Part shown: piece after piece, positions 44,057-52,083 of the stretch | Layout: the number at the start of each line of letters is the position of its first letter | How positions within the stretch are numbered: the stretch's first letter is position 1 | Assembly (NCBI GenBank): GCA_014584695.1 | Contig: JACTMI010000006.1 | Location: forward strand, 124,001-188,000 | Direction: 5' to 3' | Origin: Acidobacteriota bacterium | GTDB lineage: Bacteria > Acidobacteriota > Thermoanaerobaculia > Multivoradales > JAGPDF01 | Length of the DNA stretch: 64,000 nucleotides | The notes under the pieces: generated by a model | What the model was told of the DNA's origin: nothing | Seen by the model: the letters and a program-made list of their open reading frames with translations, nothing else | Database searches by the model: none | Made by a program: the position numbers and the translations under genes

Positions 44057-45805
44057 ATGACCTACCAAGTGCTCGCCCGCAAATGGCGGCCGCAGGACTT
44101 CTCGTCCCTGATTGGCCAACCGGCGGTGGTCACCGCCCTGACCAACGCCCTGCGCGAGGGGCGGGTGGCGCAGGCCTACCTGTTCTCCGGCATCCGGGGC
44201 GTCGGCAAGACCACCGCCGCGCGCGTCTTCGCCAAGGCGCTCAACTGCGAGCGCGAGCCGGCGCTGCGCCCGTGCAGCGACTGCCCGATCTGCCGGCAGA
44301 TCGCCGAGGGCTCCGACCTCGACGTGCTCGAGATCGACGCCGCGACCTACTCGAAAGTCGAGCAGGTGCGCGAGCTCGCCGAGAGCCTGCGCTACGGGCC
44401 GGCGCGCGACCGCTACAAGGTGGTGGTCCTCGACGAAGTCCACCGCCTCTCCCGCCAGGCCTTCGACGCGCTGCTCAAGCTGGTCGAGGAGCCGCCGCCA
44501 CAGCTCGTCTTCATCTTCGCCACCACCGAGATCGACGCCGTGCCGGCGACCATCCTGTCGCGCTGCCAGGAGTTTCATTTCCGGCGCGTCGGGCGGCGCG
44601 AGGTGGCCGACCATCTGGAGACGATCTGCCGCGAAGAGAAGCTCGAAGCCAGCCGCCACGCGCTCGAGCTGCTCGCCCGCGCCGGCGAGGGCAGCGTGCG
44701 CGACTCGGTGGCGCTGCTCGACCAGCTGGCGACGTTCGGCAACGGCCGGGTCGACGAGGAGGAGGCCAAGCGGCTGCTCGGCGGTCTCGACCTGGCCCTC
44801 TTCGACCGCCTCCTCGGCGCCATCCTCGCTGGCGAGCCGGCCGAGGTCGCCGCCCTCGCGCGCACGGTCGAGCAGGAGGGCTGGGATCCGCGCCAGGTCC
44901 ACGCCCACTTCCTCTCCTACTGCCGCGATGCGCTCCACCTCTCGCTGGGCGGCGCCGGCGACGTGCTGGAGCTGTCGGAGGACGAGCGGGCGGCGCTCGC
45001 CGCGCGGGTCGGCGCCCACCCGTACGAAGACCTGCTGCGCCTGCTCCACCACTTGCTCGCGAGCGAGGCCACCATCCGGCGCAGCGACGCCGGCGCCCTG
45101 GCGCTCGAGCTCGCCTGGCTGCGCGCCGCCGAGCTGCCGAAGCTGGTCCGGATCGAGGCGCTGCTCGCCGGCGCCGGCGGCGACGAGCTCGACCCGGCCG
45201 TGACGGCGACGAGCTCGACCCGGCCGCCCGCGCCGCGGCCGGTGGCGCCGCGCCCCGCCGGCAAGTCCGCCGCGATGGCCGTCGAGGAGCCGCCAACGCG
45301 CCCGGTCGCGGCCGCTCCCGACGCCGCGCCGGAGGCGACCCCGCTCACCCAGGCGCCGACGCCGGTGGAGCCACCGGCGAGCGCGCCCGAGCCGTCGCCG
45401 GCGCGCGCCGCGGGCGGCTCGGTCGAGCGCTTCTTCGAGGAGCTGTCGCTGCGCCGGCCGACGCTCGCGGGACAGCTCGCGGCGGTCGAGTGCCGCTACG
45501 ACGGCGAACGGCTCGAGATCGTCCACCCCGCCGGCGACAGCCTGGTCGCTTCGGCGCTGCGCCGGGCCTCGAACCGCACCCTGCTCGACGACGTGGTGGC
45601 GTCGGTGTTCGGCGCCGGCGCCCGCTGGCGGGCGATCGAGGGCGCAGCAGCAGCGGCAGGCGAGACCCCCACGCCGCCCGAGCCGCCGGTGCCTCAGGCG
45701 CTCGCCGAGCACCCCCGCGTCCAGGCCGTGCTCGAGATCTTCGGCGGCTCGATCGCCGGCCTCGAGCCCGCCGCGGACGAACCGACCGGAAGAGAGCCGC
45801 GATGA
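44057..45805 (+). CDS. dnaX: DNA polymerase III subunits gamma/tau
   Basis: A 582-residue clamp-loader ATPase. The start MTYQVLARKWRP, Walker A SGIRGVGKTTAARVFAKAL (~45-63), zinc cysteines C...CSDCPIC (~70-85), and Walker B VVLDEVHRLS with SRCQEF are all present. A Pro/Ala-rich linker (~390-460) joins a tau-type C-terminal domain. No A-rich slippery site was seen, so a gamma product by frameshifting is not evident. The stop overlaps ybaB as ATGA. Confidence 0.95.
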   Translation: MTYQVLARKWRPQDFSSLIGQPAVVTALTNALREGRVAQAYLFSGIRGVGKTTAARVFAKALNCEREPALRPCSDCPICRQIAEGSDLDVLEIDAATYSKVEQVRELAESLRYGPARDRYKVVVLDEVHRLSRQAFDALLKLVEEPPPQLVFIFATTEIDAVPATILSRCQEFHFRRVGRREVADHLETICREEKLEASRHALELLARAGEGSVRDSVALLDQLATFGNGRVDEEEAKRLLGGLDLALFDRLLGAILAGEPAEVAALARTVEQEGWDPRQVHAHFLSYCRDALHLSLGGAGDVLELSEDERAALAARVGAHPYEDLLRLLHHLLASEATIRRSDAGALALELAWLRAAELPKLVRIEALLAGAGGDELDPAVTATSSTRPPAPRPVAPRPAGKSAAMAVEEPPTRPVAAAPDAAPEATPLTQAPTPVEPPASAPEPSPARAAGGSVERFFEELSLRRPTLAGQLAAVECRYDGERLEIVHPAGDSLVASALRRASNRTLLDDVVASVFGAGARWRAIEGAAAAAGETPTPPEPPVPQALAEHPRVQAVLEIFGGSIAGLEPAADEPTGREPR

Positions 45806-46095
45806 ACATCCAGAAGCTGATGAAGCAGGCGCAGCAGATGCAGGAGCGCATGCAGCGCGAGCTCGACGAGCTGGTGATCGAGGCGGCCGCGGGCGGCGGC
45901 ATGGTCAAGGTCAAGATGAGCGGCCACAAGCAGCTGCTCGCGCTCGAGATCGATCCCGAGGTGGTCGATCCCGCGGACCCGGGCATGCTGCAGGACCTCG
46001 TCCTCGCCGCCGTCAACGAGGCCGCGCGCCGGGTCGACGAGGCGATGCAGAGCCGGCTCGGCGCGCTCGGCGGGGGGCTGCCCGGCTTCGGCTGA
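45802..46095 (+). CDS. YbaB/EbfC nucleoid-associated protein
   Basis: A 97-residue DNA-binding protein with the family pattern QKLMKQAQQMQERMQREL (~4-21), VKVKMSGHKQLLALEIDPEV and a glycine-rich end (GALGGGLPGFG). It is found between dnaX and recR in a wide range of bacteria, as here. Confidence 0.93.
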   Translation: MNIQKLMKQAQQMQERMQRELDELVIEAAAGGGMVKVKMSGHKQLLALEIDPEVVDPADPGMLQDLVLAAVNEAARRVDEAMQSRLGALGGGLPGFG

Positions 46096-46107
46096 AGCGG
46101 GCGCGCG

Positions 46108-46698
46108 ATGGCCGATCCGCTCCGCCGGCTGACCACGGAGCTCGCCCGCCTGCCCGGCATCGGGCCGAAGAGCGCCACCCGCCTCGCGCACCATCTGCTC
46201 AAGGCCCCGGTGGCGCAGGCGCGCGAGCTCGCGGCGGCGATCGTCGAGATCAAGGAGAAGCTCTTCGCCTGCTCGCGTTGCCACGCCATCACCGACGTCG
46301 ACCCCTGCGCCACCTGCACCGATCCGGCGCGCGATCCGAGCCGCATCTGCGTGGTCGAGGAGCCGTTCAACATCCAGCCGCTCGAACGCACCGGGGAGTA
46401 TCGCGGCCTCTATCACGTCCTCGGCGGCGCGCTCTCGCCCCAGCGCGGCATCGGACCCGACGAGCTGGCCATCGCGGACCTGCTGACGCGCCTGACGGGC
46501 GTGGTCGAGGTCATCGTCGCCACCAACCCGAACGTCGAAGGCGAGGCGACGGCGCTCTACCTCGCCCGCCTGCTCCACGGCCGCGGGCCGAGAGTCACCC
46601 GCCTCGCCTTCGGCATGCCGGTGGGGGGCGACATCGAGTACACCGACGAGGTCACGCTCGGCCGCTCGCTCGCCGGGCGGCGCGAAATCGGCGGCTGA
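46108..46698 (+). CDS. recR: Recombination mediator RecR
   Basis: A 196-residue protein. The HhH-like LARLPGIGPKSATRLAHHLL (~11-30), zinc finger CSRCHAITDVDPCATC (~55-70), and Toprim domain with VVEEPFNIQPLE (~80) are all intact. It loads RecA at gaps together with RecF/RecO; recF is also in this window. Confidence 0.96.
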   Translation: MADPLRRLTTELARLPGIGPKSATRLAHHLLKAPVAQARELAAAIVEIKEKLFACSRCHAITDVDPCATCTDPARDPSRICVVEEPFNIQPLERTGEYRGLYHVLGGALSPQRGIGPDELAIADLLTRLTGVVEVIVATNPNVEGEATALYLARLLHGRGPRVTRLAFGMPVGGDIEYTDEVTLGRSLAGRREIGG

Positions 46699-46707
46699 GC
46701 GCTCGCG

Positions 46708-48012
46708 ATGACTTCCACACTCGAGCGCGGCGACCTGCCGCCCGAGATCGTGACGCCGCCGCCGGGGCCGCGCAGCCGCGAGCTCTCGGCGCGTCTCGCC
46801 GCCCACGAGGCGCCGACCGTCAACACGCTCGGGCCGCGCGACGAGCCGGCGATCGTCTGGCGCGCCGCGCTGGGCGCCAACGTCCTCGACGTCGACGGCA
46901 ACCGCTACGTCGATCTGACCGCCGGCTTCGGCGTCGCCGCGCTCGGCCACCGCCATCCGGCGATCGTGGCGGCGGTCACCGCCCAGGCCGGCGAGCTCCT
47001 GCACGGTCTGGGCGACGTCGCGGCGCACCCGCCGCGGATCGCGCTCGCCGAGCGCTTGGCGGCGCTCGCGCCGGTCGACGACGCGCGCGTCCACTTCGCC
47101 ATCTCCGGCGCCGACGCGGTCGAGATCGCGCTCAAGGTGGCGCGCCTCGCCACGGGCCGTCCCGGCCTGCTCGCCTTCGACCCCGGCTATCACGGCACCA
47201 CGCTCGGCGCCCTGGCCGCCAGCTCGCGCGGCGAGTTCCGTGAGCCCTTCGCGGCGTGGCTGCGCTCCGACGTGCTGCGGCTGCCCTTCGGCGCGCCGCT
47301 GCCGGAGATCGAGGCGATGCTCGCCGTCGCGCCGCCGATCGGCGCCCTGCTGGTCGAGCCGGTGGTGGGGCGCGAGGGCGTCCACCTGCCGCCGCCCGGT
47401 TGGCTGGCCGGCCTCGCCGCGCTCGCGCGGCGTCGCGGGCTGCTGTTCGTCGCCGACGAGATCTTCACCGGCCTCGGCCGCACCGGCGCCCGTTTCGCGG
47501 TCGAAGACGAGGGGGTGCGGCCCGACCTGCTCTGCTGCGGCAAGGCGCTCGGCGGCGGCCTGCCGCTCGCCGCCGTGGTCGGGCGCGCGCCGCTGTTCGA
47601 GCCCCTGCGCCGCGCGGGCGAGGCGCTGCACACGGCGACCTTCCTCGCCCACCCGCTCGCCTGCGCCGCGGCGCTCGCGACGCTCGAGCTGGTCGAGCAC
47701 GAGCGGCTGCCCGAGCGGGCGCGCTCGCTCGGCGCGCGGTTCGCCGCGCGGCTCGCCGCAGCCGCCGCCGCGGCGGGGGTCGCGCTACGCGGGCGCGGCG
47801 CGCTGTGGGCGCTCGAATTCGCCGACGGCCCGGCGGCCCGCCGCTTCGCTGGCGCGCTCGCCGCCCGCGGCGTGCTGGCGCTCGCGGGCGGCGCCACCGG
47901 GCGCGTCGTCCAGCTGGCGCCGCCCTTGACCATCGACGCCCGGCCGCTCGACGCCGCCCTCGACATCGTCGCCGCGGCGCTCGCCGACCTCGACCTAGAA
48001 TCCACCCGATGA
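46708..48012 (+). CDS. Class III PLP-dependent aminotransferase
   Basis: A 434-residue aminotransferase. It has ANVLDVDGNRYVDLTAGFGV (~50-69), FDPGYHGTT (~155), the FVADEIFTGLGRTG motif (~250) with the PLP-ring Asp, and the PLP Lys in LLCCGKALGGGLP (~275). It resembles 4-aminobutyrate/acetylornithine-type enzymes; substrate is undetermined. An unusual CTA Leu codon near the end is part of a TAGAAT hexamer (47996-48001) that may serve the next gene. Confidence 0.88.
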   Translation: MTSTLERGDLPPEIVTPPPGPRSRELSARLAAHEAPTVNTLGPRDEPAIVWRAALGANVLDVDGNRYVDLTAGFGVAALGHRHPAIVAAVTAQAGELLHGLGDVAAHPPRIALAERLAALAPVDDARVHFAISGADAVEIALKVARLATGRPGLLAFDPGYHGTTLGALAASSRGEFREPFAAWLRSDVLRLPFGAPLPEIEAMLAVAPPIGALLVEPVVGREGVHLPPPGWLAGLAALARRRGLLFVADEIFTGLGRTGARFAVEDEGVRPDLLCCGKALGGGLPLAAVVGRAPLFEPLRRAGEALHTATFLAHPLACAAALATLELVEHERLPERARSLGARFAARLAAAAAAAGVALRGRGALWALEFADGPAARRFAGALAARGVLALAGGATGRVVQLAPPLTIDARPLDAALDIVAAALADLDLESTR

Positions 48013-48578
48013 ACGGCCGGCGCGCCAAGATCGCTTTCATCGGCACCCACGGCGTCGGCAAGACCACCCTCTGCTATGGCCTCGCCGCGCGCCTCAAGCG
48101 CCGTGACGTGGCGCTCGACATCGTCCACGAGGTGGCGCGCCGCAGCCCCCTGCCGATCAACGAGACCACCACCGCCACCGCCCAGCGCTGGATCCTGCTC
48201 ACCCAGATCGCCGAGGAGCTGGTGGCGGCGGCCCGTTATCCGGTCGTGCTCTGCGATCGCAGCGTGCTCGACAACTACGTCTACCTGCTGCTCGCCACCG
48301 GGCGCGCCGATCCCACTTTCGACCGCCTGGTCGGTGATTGGCTCGCGACCTACGACCTGCTGGTCTACGTCCCCTGCTTCGCGGCGCCCGCCCCGGACGG
48401 CGTGCGCGCGGCCGATCCAGAATTCCAGCGCGCCGTCGACCTGCGGCTCAACGTCGAGCTCGCGGCCCGCGACGTCCCGGTCCTGCGGCTCGCGGACGAG
48501 GGCCGCGCGAGCTGGCTCGACCTGGTCGAGCGCGAGGCGTGGCAGCGCGTGGGCTCGCCCCAGCTCGAGCTGCTGTGA
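48009..48578 (+). CDS. Small P-loop NTPase (AAA_28/NadR-like)
   Basis: A 189-residue ATPase/kinase-like protein. Walker A is FIGTHGVGKTTL (~10-21). VVLCDRSVLDNYVYLLLATG (~78-97) resembles the NadR/Ttd14-type kinase motif. Its substrate is unknown. The ATG overlaps the aminotransferase stop as ATGA. Its 3' end overlaps the convergent truA gene by 131 bases. Confidence 0.8.
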   Translation: MNGRRAKIAFIGTHGVGKTTLCYGLAARLKRRDVALDIVHEVARRSPLPINETTTATAQRWILLTQIAEELVAAARYPVVLCDRSVLDNYVYLLLATGRADPTFDRLVGDWLATYDLLVYVPCFAAPAPDGVRAADPEFQRAVDLRLNVELAARDVPVLRLADEGRASWLDLVEREAWQRVGSPQLELL

Positions 48579-49398
48579 GCGGGGGAGGCGCCGCACCGAC
48601 CGGCGGCGAGCGGACCGGGACCGGCGGCGCCAGCGCGCCGAGCGGCGGGTCGCCCTCGTAGAGCACCCGCTCGAGAAACAGCCCCGAAGGCGGTGCCGTC
48701 CACTCGGCCGGCGCCAGCCGCTCGCCGCCCGGCTCGGCGGCGACCAGCGCCTCGAACTGCGCGCGGTCGAGCGCCCCGGCTCCGAGCTCGACCAGCGCAC
48801 CGACCAGCCGGCGCACCATCTTCCAGAGGAAGTGCGACGCCGCGATGCGCACCACGATCAGGTCCCCGCTCTCGGCGAGCTCGGCGCGCTCGACCACCAC
48901 GAGCGTGCCGGACTCCGGCTCGGCCGGACGTTCGGCGAAGCGGACGAAGTCGTGGCGGCCGACCACCGCCGGCCAGGCCGCGGCCATCGCCGCCGCATCG
49001 AGCGGCCGGCGCACCCACCAGACGAAACGCTTGCCGAGCGCGGTGCGACGGCGGGCGATCTGGTAGACGTAGCTGCGCAACCGGGCGTGGTGGCGGGCGT
49101 GGAAGCGCGGCGCCGCCGGCTCGAGCGCCACCACGCCGATGTCGGCCGGCAGCTCGCGCTCGAGCCCGGTCGCGAGCGCCGCCGGCTCGAGCGCCCGCCG
49201 GCAGCGCAGGTGCGCCACCTGCGCCAGCGCGTGCACGCCGGCGTCGGTGCGGCCGGCGCCGCCCAGCTCGACCGTCTCGCCGAGCACGCTCTCGAGCGCG
49301 CGGCGCAGCTCTCCGGCCACCGTGCGGGCGTTCTTCTGCTCCTGCCAGCCGCGGTAGCGGGTCCCCTCGTACTCGACGGTCAAACGGTAGGTCGGCAT
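48448..49398 (-). CDS. truA: tRNA pseudouridine(38-40) synthase with long C-terminal extension
   Basis: A 316-residue synthase. The catalytic Asp lies in GAGRTDAGVHA (~47-57), and HFLWKMVRRLVGALVELG (~190-207) and the usual C-terminal VEWTAPPSGLFLERV-like region are present. The normal end is near GDPPLG (~residue 250). The remaining ~65 Arg/Pro/Ala-rich residues run antisense into the NTPase gene, suggesting loss of the original stop. A TAGCAT hexamer (minus, 49417-49422) may be its -10. Confidence 0.92.
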   Translation of the reverse strand: MPTYRLTVEYEGTRYRGWQEQKNARTVAGELRRALESVLGETVELGGAGRTDAGVHALAQVAHLRCRRALEPAALATGLERELPADIGVVALEPAAPRFHARHHARLRSYVYQIARRRTALGKRFVWWVRRPLDAAAMAAAWPAVVGRHDFVRFAERPAEPESGTLVVVERAELAESGDLIVVRIAASHFLWKMVRRLVGALVELGAGALDRAQFEALVAAEPGGERLAPAEWTAPPSGLFLERVLYEGDPPLGALAPPVPVRSPPVGAAPPPLTAARAGASPRAATPRARPGRASSRGPRPRAAGPGRRGPRARR

Positions 49399-49470
49399 GC
49401 AGCACCTCGCGGCCGGATGCTACCCGGCGCGCGTTCGAGGGCCGCTCGGCGCTAGACTAGGGGGACTTTG

Positions 49471-50457
49471 GTGCCGCCGGAACGGCTCGCCCGCCATTCG
49501 CTCTTCGCCCACTTCGGTGCGGCGCAGCTCGGCCGGCTGTCCGAGGCGCTCAGCGAGCGCGCCGTGGCGGCCGGCGAGACGGTGCTGCGCCAGGGCGACG
49601 CCGGCCGCGAGGCCTACCTGCTCGACGCCGGCCACGTGCGCATCCAGCGCTCGACGCCCTATGGGCTCTTCCCGCTGGCCCAGCTCGATCCCGGCGATCT
49701 GTTCGGCGAGGCGGCGTTCGTCGATCCGGCCGCGCGCTCCGGCGACGCGGTCGCCACCACCGCGGCCACGCTGTTCGTCTTCGCCCACGATGCGCTCGAC
49801 GGCGCGCTCACGCGCGATCCGCGTCTCGCCATGGCGCTCCACTGGACCTTCTGGAAGGGGCTTTCGACCAAGCTCCGGCGCACCAACGACAAGCTCTCCC
49901 GCTTCTTCGCCCAGGGCGTGCCCGGCGCCGGCGCCGAGCGGCGCCCCGACCGCCCGCCGAGCGGCGAGTTCCGGATCGATCTCGCCGCCAAGAAGACGCT
50001 GTTCGCCGAGCAGCGGCTCTCCTCGCTCGAGATCAACTTCCTGACCTCGCTGTCGCGCGAGAGAAAGCTCACGGGCGGCGAGGTGCTGTTCCGCGAAGGC
50101 GACCCGGGCGACGCCATGTACGTGGTGCTCGAGGGGCGGATCCGGATCTCGAAGATCATCCCCGGCGCCGGCGAGGAGGCGCTCGCCATACTCGAGCGCG
50201 GCGACTACTTCGGCGAGATGGCGCTGATCGACCGCCAGCCCCGCTCGGCGCTCGCCAAGGCGCACGACGGCGGCGCGGTCGTGCTGGCGATCCCGAAAGA
50301 AGTGGTCGAGGGGCTGCTCGACATGCACAAGGTCTCCTCGGTGCGGCTGCTCCACATCCTCTGCGGCCTGGTCGCCAAGCGCCTGCGCGAGATCGACGAC
50401 AAGCTGGTCGGCTGGTACATCCTCGCCGGCGGCAACTGGCCGAGCGCCGCGATCTGA
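49471..50457 (+). CDS. Double cyclic-nucleotide-binding domain protein
   Basis: A 328-residue protein with two CRP-like cNMP-binding domains. Domain 1 (~10-125) has GETVLRQGDAGREAYLLDAG and LFGEAAF. Domain 2 (~190-310) has GGEVLFREGDPGDAMYVVLEG and the phosphate-binding cassette YFGEMALIDRQPRSA. There is no helix-turn-helix, kinase or channel domain. Domain 2 keeps the Arg of the cassette; domain 1 is less canonical. A TAGACT hexamer (49453-49458) and AGGGGGA precede the GTG. Confidence 0.85.
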   Translation: MPPERLARHSLFAHFGAAQLGRLSEALSERAVAAGETVLRQGDAGREAYLLDAGHVRIQRSTPYGLFPLAQLDPGDLFGEAAFVDPAARSGDAVATTAATLFVFAHDALDGALTRDPRLAMALHWTFWKGLSTKLRRTNDKLSRFFAQGVPGAGAERRPDRPPSGEFRIDLAAKKTLFAEQRLSSLEINFLTSLSRERKLTGGEVLFREGDPGDAMYVVLEGRIRISKIIPGAGEEALAILERGDYFGEMALIDRQPRSALAKAHDGGAVVLAIPKEVVEGLLDMHKVSSVRLLHILCGLVAKRLREIDDKLVGWYILAGGNWPSAAI

Positions 50458-50504
50458 GCCGCGGCTCCCATCTCCGACCGCCAAACTCGCTCGCATCGCA
50501 ATTG

Positions 50505-50532
50505 CAGGAGCGAGCCGACAGGCTCGCGACCG
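50505..50532. repeat. 28-bp direct repeat, copy 1
   Basis: A 28-base unit containing the palindrome GCGAGCC-gaca-GGCTCGC. It recurs at 50636-50663 with one change (C to T in the first stem arm). The two copies flank two strong hairpins in the convergent spacer between the cNMP-domain gene and mutY. Confidence 0.8.
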
Positions 50533-50543
50533 CGGCGGGGTGA

Positions 50544-50568
50544 GGCCAGCGGATTCACTCCGCTGGCC
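50544..50568. terminator. Hairpin, 10-bp stem
   Basis: GGCCAGCGGA-ttcac-TCCGCTGGCC is a perfect inverted repeat. It lies between two convergent genes and could terminate transcription from either side or be part of a repeat element. Confidence 0.55.
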
Positions 50569-50569
50569 G

Positions 50570-50593
50570 AGGGGAGGGCGCGTGCCCTCCCCT
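50570..50593. terminator. Hairpin, 10-bp stem with short T run
   Basis: AGGGGAGGGC-gcgt-GCCCTCCCCT is a perfect inverted repeat, followed by TTC on the plus strand. It is the most likely terminator for the cNMP-domain gene; the T run is short. Confidence 0.6.
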
Positions 50594-50635
50594 TTCAGAT
50601 GAGACCCGCGTGCCCTCCGCCGCGAGATCGATCCC

Positions 50636-50663
50636 CAGGAGCGAGTCGACAGGCTCGCGACCG
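50636..50663. repeat. 28-bp direct repeat, copy 2
   Basis: The second copy of the unit at 50505-50532, 27 of 28 identical. Its last base abuts the mutY stop codon. Confidence 0.8.
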
Positions 50664-51710
50664 TTAGCGGGTTGGCAACCCCGGCACTAGGAGAGCCAGC
50701 AGCTTGCGCGTCGCGCCGGTGAGGCCGAAGTCCAGCGCCTCGGCCGGCGCCAGCCAGGCGGCCTCCCACCCCTCGGCGACTTCGCCGCTCTCCGACCGCT
50801 CCGCGGCGTGAGCGCGGATCTCGAGTCGGCGCGTGGTGATGGTGTGACGCACCCGCGCCAGCTCCTGTCCTACCCGCCAGTGTCCTCCAAACTGGACGGC
50901 CAGGGCCCCCTCGACGCTCTCGGCCCCGGCCTCGACGGTCGGCAGCTCCCAAAGCCCCGGCAGGACTGTCTTCGTTTCGGGACGCCGTAGGAAGAGCCAT
51001 CGCCCCGCGTGCTCGACCACGGCCACCACCTGCGCCACCCGGCGCGGCGCCGGGCGCGGCCGGGCGGCCGGGAAGCTCTCCGGGCGCCCGCTCGCCCTCG
51101 CCTGGCAACCGGTGGCCAGGGGACAGATCTCACAGCGCGGCGCCCGCGGCGTACAGACGAGCGCGCCGAGCTCCATCAGCGCCTGGTTGGAGTCGCCCGG
51201 GCGCCGCGGGTCGAGCAGCTCCCCGGCCGCCGCGGCGAGCCGGCGCCGGTCCGCCGCGCGGCCCGCCTCGAGCGCGAGCGCCAGCCGCCGCGCCAGCACG
51301 CGGACAACGTTACCGTCCAGCACCGGGACCCGCTCGCCGAAGGCGATCGAGGCGATCGCCGCCGCGGTGTAGGGCCCGACGCCCGGCAGCTCGGCGAGCG
51401 CTGCGGCGGAGCGCGGCAGCCCCCCGCCTGCCGCCACGACCCGCCGCGCGGCCTCGTGCAGCTGGCGGCAGCGCCGGTAGTAGCCGAGCCCCGACCAGAG
51501 CCGCAGGGCCTCGTCGACCGGCGCCGTGGCGAGCGCCGCCGGGGTCGGAAAGCGGTCGAGGAAGCGCTGGTAGTAGCGCACGGCGGTCTCGACGCGGGTC
51601 TGCTGGAGCATCACCTCGGAGACCCAGATCGCCCACGGCTCCGCGGTCGAGCGCCAGGGCAGCTCGCGGCGCTCACGGTCGTACCAGGCGAGAAGGGCGG
51701 AGGCGGTCAC
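50664..51710 (-). CDS. mutY: A/G-specific adenine glycosylase
   Basis: A 348-residue glycosylase that removes A opposite 8-oxoG. The catalytic Glu (SEVMLQQTRVETA), HhH LPGVGPYTAAAIASIAF with PVLDGNVVRV (catalytic Asp) and the [4Fe-4S] motif C-x6-C-x2-C-x5-C (CTPRAPRCEICPLATGC) are intact, followed by a Nudix-like 8-oxoG domain. I chose GTG 51710; TAGACT on the minus strand (51718-51723) ends eight bases before it, so the mRNA would be leaderless. Confidence 0.95.
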   Translation of the reverse strand: MTASALLAWYDRERRELPWRSTAEPWAIWVSEVMLQQTRVETAVRYYQRFLDRFPTPAALATAPVDEALRLWSGLGYYRRCRQLHEAARRVVAAGGGLPRSAAALAELPGVGPYTAAAIASIAFGERVPVLDGNVVRVLARRLALALEAGRAADRRRLAAAAGELLDPRRPGDSNQALMELGALVCTPRAPRCEICPLATGCQARASGRPESFPAARPRPAPRRVAQVVAVVEHAGRWLFLRRPETKTVLPGLWELPTVEAGAESVEGALAVQFGGHWRVGQELARVRHTITTRRLEIRAHAAERSESGEVAEGWEAAWLAPAEALDFGLTGATRKLLALLVPGLPTR

Positions 51711-51794
51711 GACCGCGAGTCTAAGCGGCGGTGGACACGCTGGCCGGCAGTATCGCGGCCGGGGTGACAGTTTGGCCGGTTGCCCAAAGAACAA

Positions 51795-51822
51795 TCGGCC
51801 CCGGGCGTGAGCCCGGGGCCGA
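51795..51822 (-). terminator. Strong GC hairpin downstream of candidate ncRNA
   Basis: TCGGCCCCGGGC-gtga-GCCCGGGGCCGA is a perfect 12-bp stem with a 4-base loop. Read on the minus strand it is followed by TTGTTCTTT, a U-rich tail, so it fits an intrinsic terminator for minus-strand transcription. It lies just after the candidate RNA's own T5 tract. Confidence 0.65.
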
Positions 51823-51827
51823 CGGGG

Positions 51828-52001
51828 AAAAACTGTTCGGGGGAGGTTCCGAAGGAGGTTGGCTTGTGTGGCTCTACCCCTGTCTTTTAGGGGATTTGGG
51901 TGAGTTCTCGAAGAAAGGGTGAGATCCTGTGGATCTCGAACTCAAGGTAGGACAACGTCTGGAATGTGGAACCTCCCCGCAAACAGCGATCGTTCTACCT
52001 G
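51828..52001 (-). ncRNA. Candidate structured non-coding RNA, ~170 nt
   Basis: The mutY-sppA spacer is less GC-rich than its surroundings and has no gene. On the minus strand the closing helix pairs 51978-51968 with 51850-51840 (11 perfect pairs), extended by CTGTT (51986-51982) with AACAG (51837-51833), which is followed at once by TTTTT (51832-51828). Inside, TTGT and CTACC (51955-51946) can pair with 51878-51864. A hairpin TGAGTTC/GAACTCA (51944-51938 with 51907-51901) encloses GAGATCC-aca-GGATCTC (51937-51921). A smaller CCCCT/AGGGG hairpin lies at 51893-51877. A promoter lies at 52037-52008. Size and one long closing stem recall 6S RNA, but I could not confirm its central-bubble layout. 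Confidence 0.6.
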
Positions 52002-52007
52002 CTGCTG

Positions 52008-52037
52008 ATTCTAGCAACCGTCGTGCCAGGGTGTCTA
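52008..52037 (-). promoter_or_regulatory. Promoter of the candidate ncRNA (sigma70-like, overlapped by a sigma54-like match)
   Basis: On the minus strand TAGACA (52037-52032), an 18-base spacer and TAGAAT (52013-52008) match the sigma70 pattern at five of six positions each. The same stretch contains TGGCAC-N5-TTGC (52028-52014), a full match to the sigma54 -24/-12 core. Because GCTAGAAT is the common -10 form in this genome, the sigma70 reading is preferred. Confidence 0.6.
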
Positions 52038-52083
52038 TTCCCGCCGGCGCGCGGCGCGGTATCGTAGCGCCCGAGGGTCTCCC

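Noticed and set aside
44057-45805. Programmed frameshift in dnaX
   Set aside because: No A-rich slippery heptamer or suitable downstream hairpin was seen; a single tau-like product is the simplest reading.
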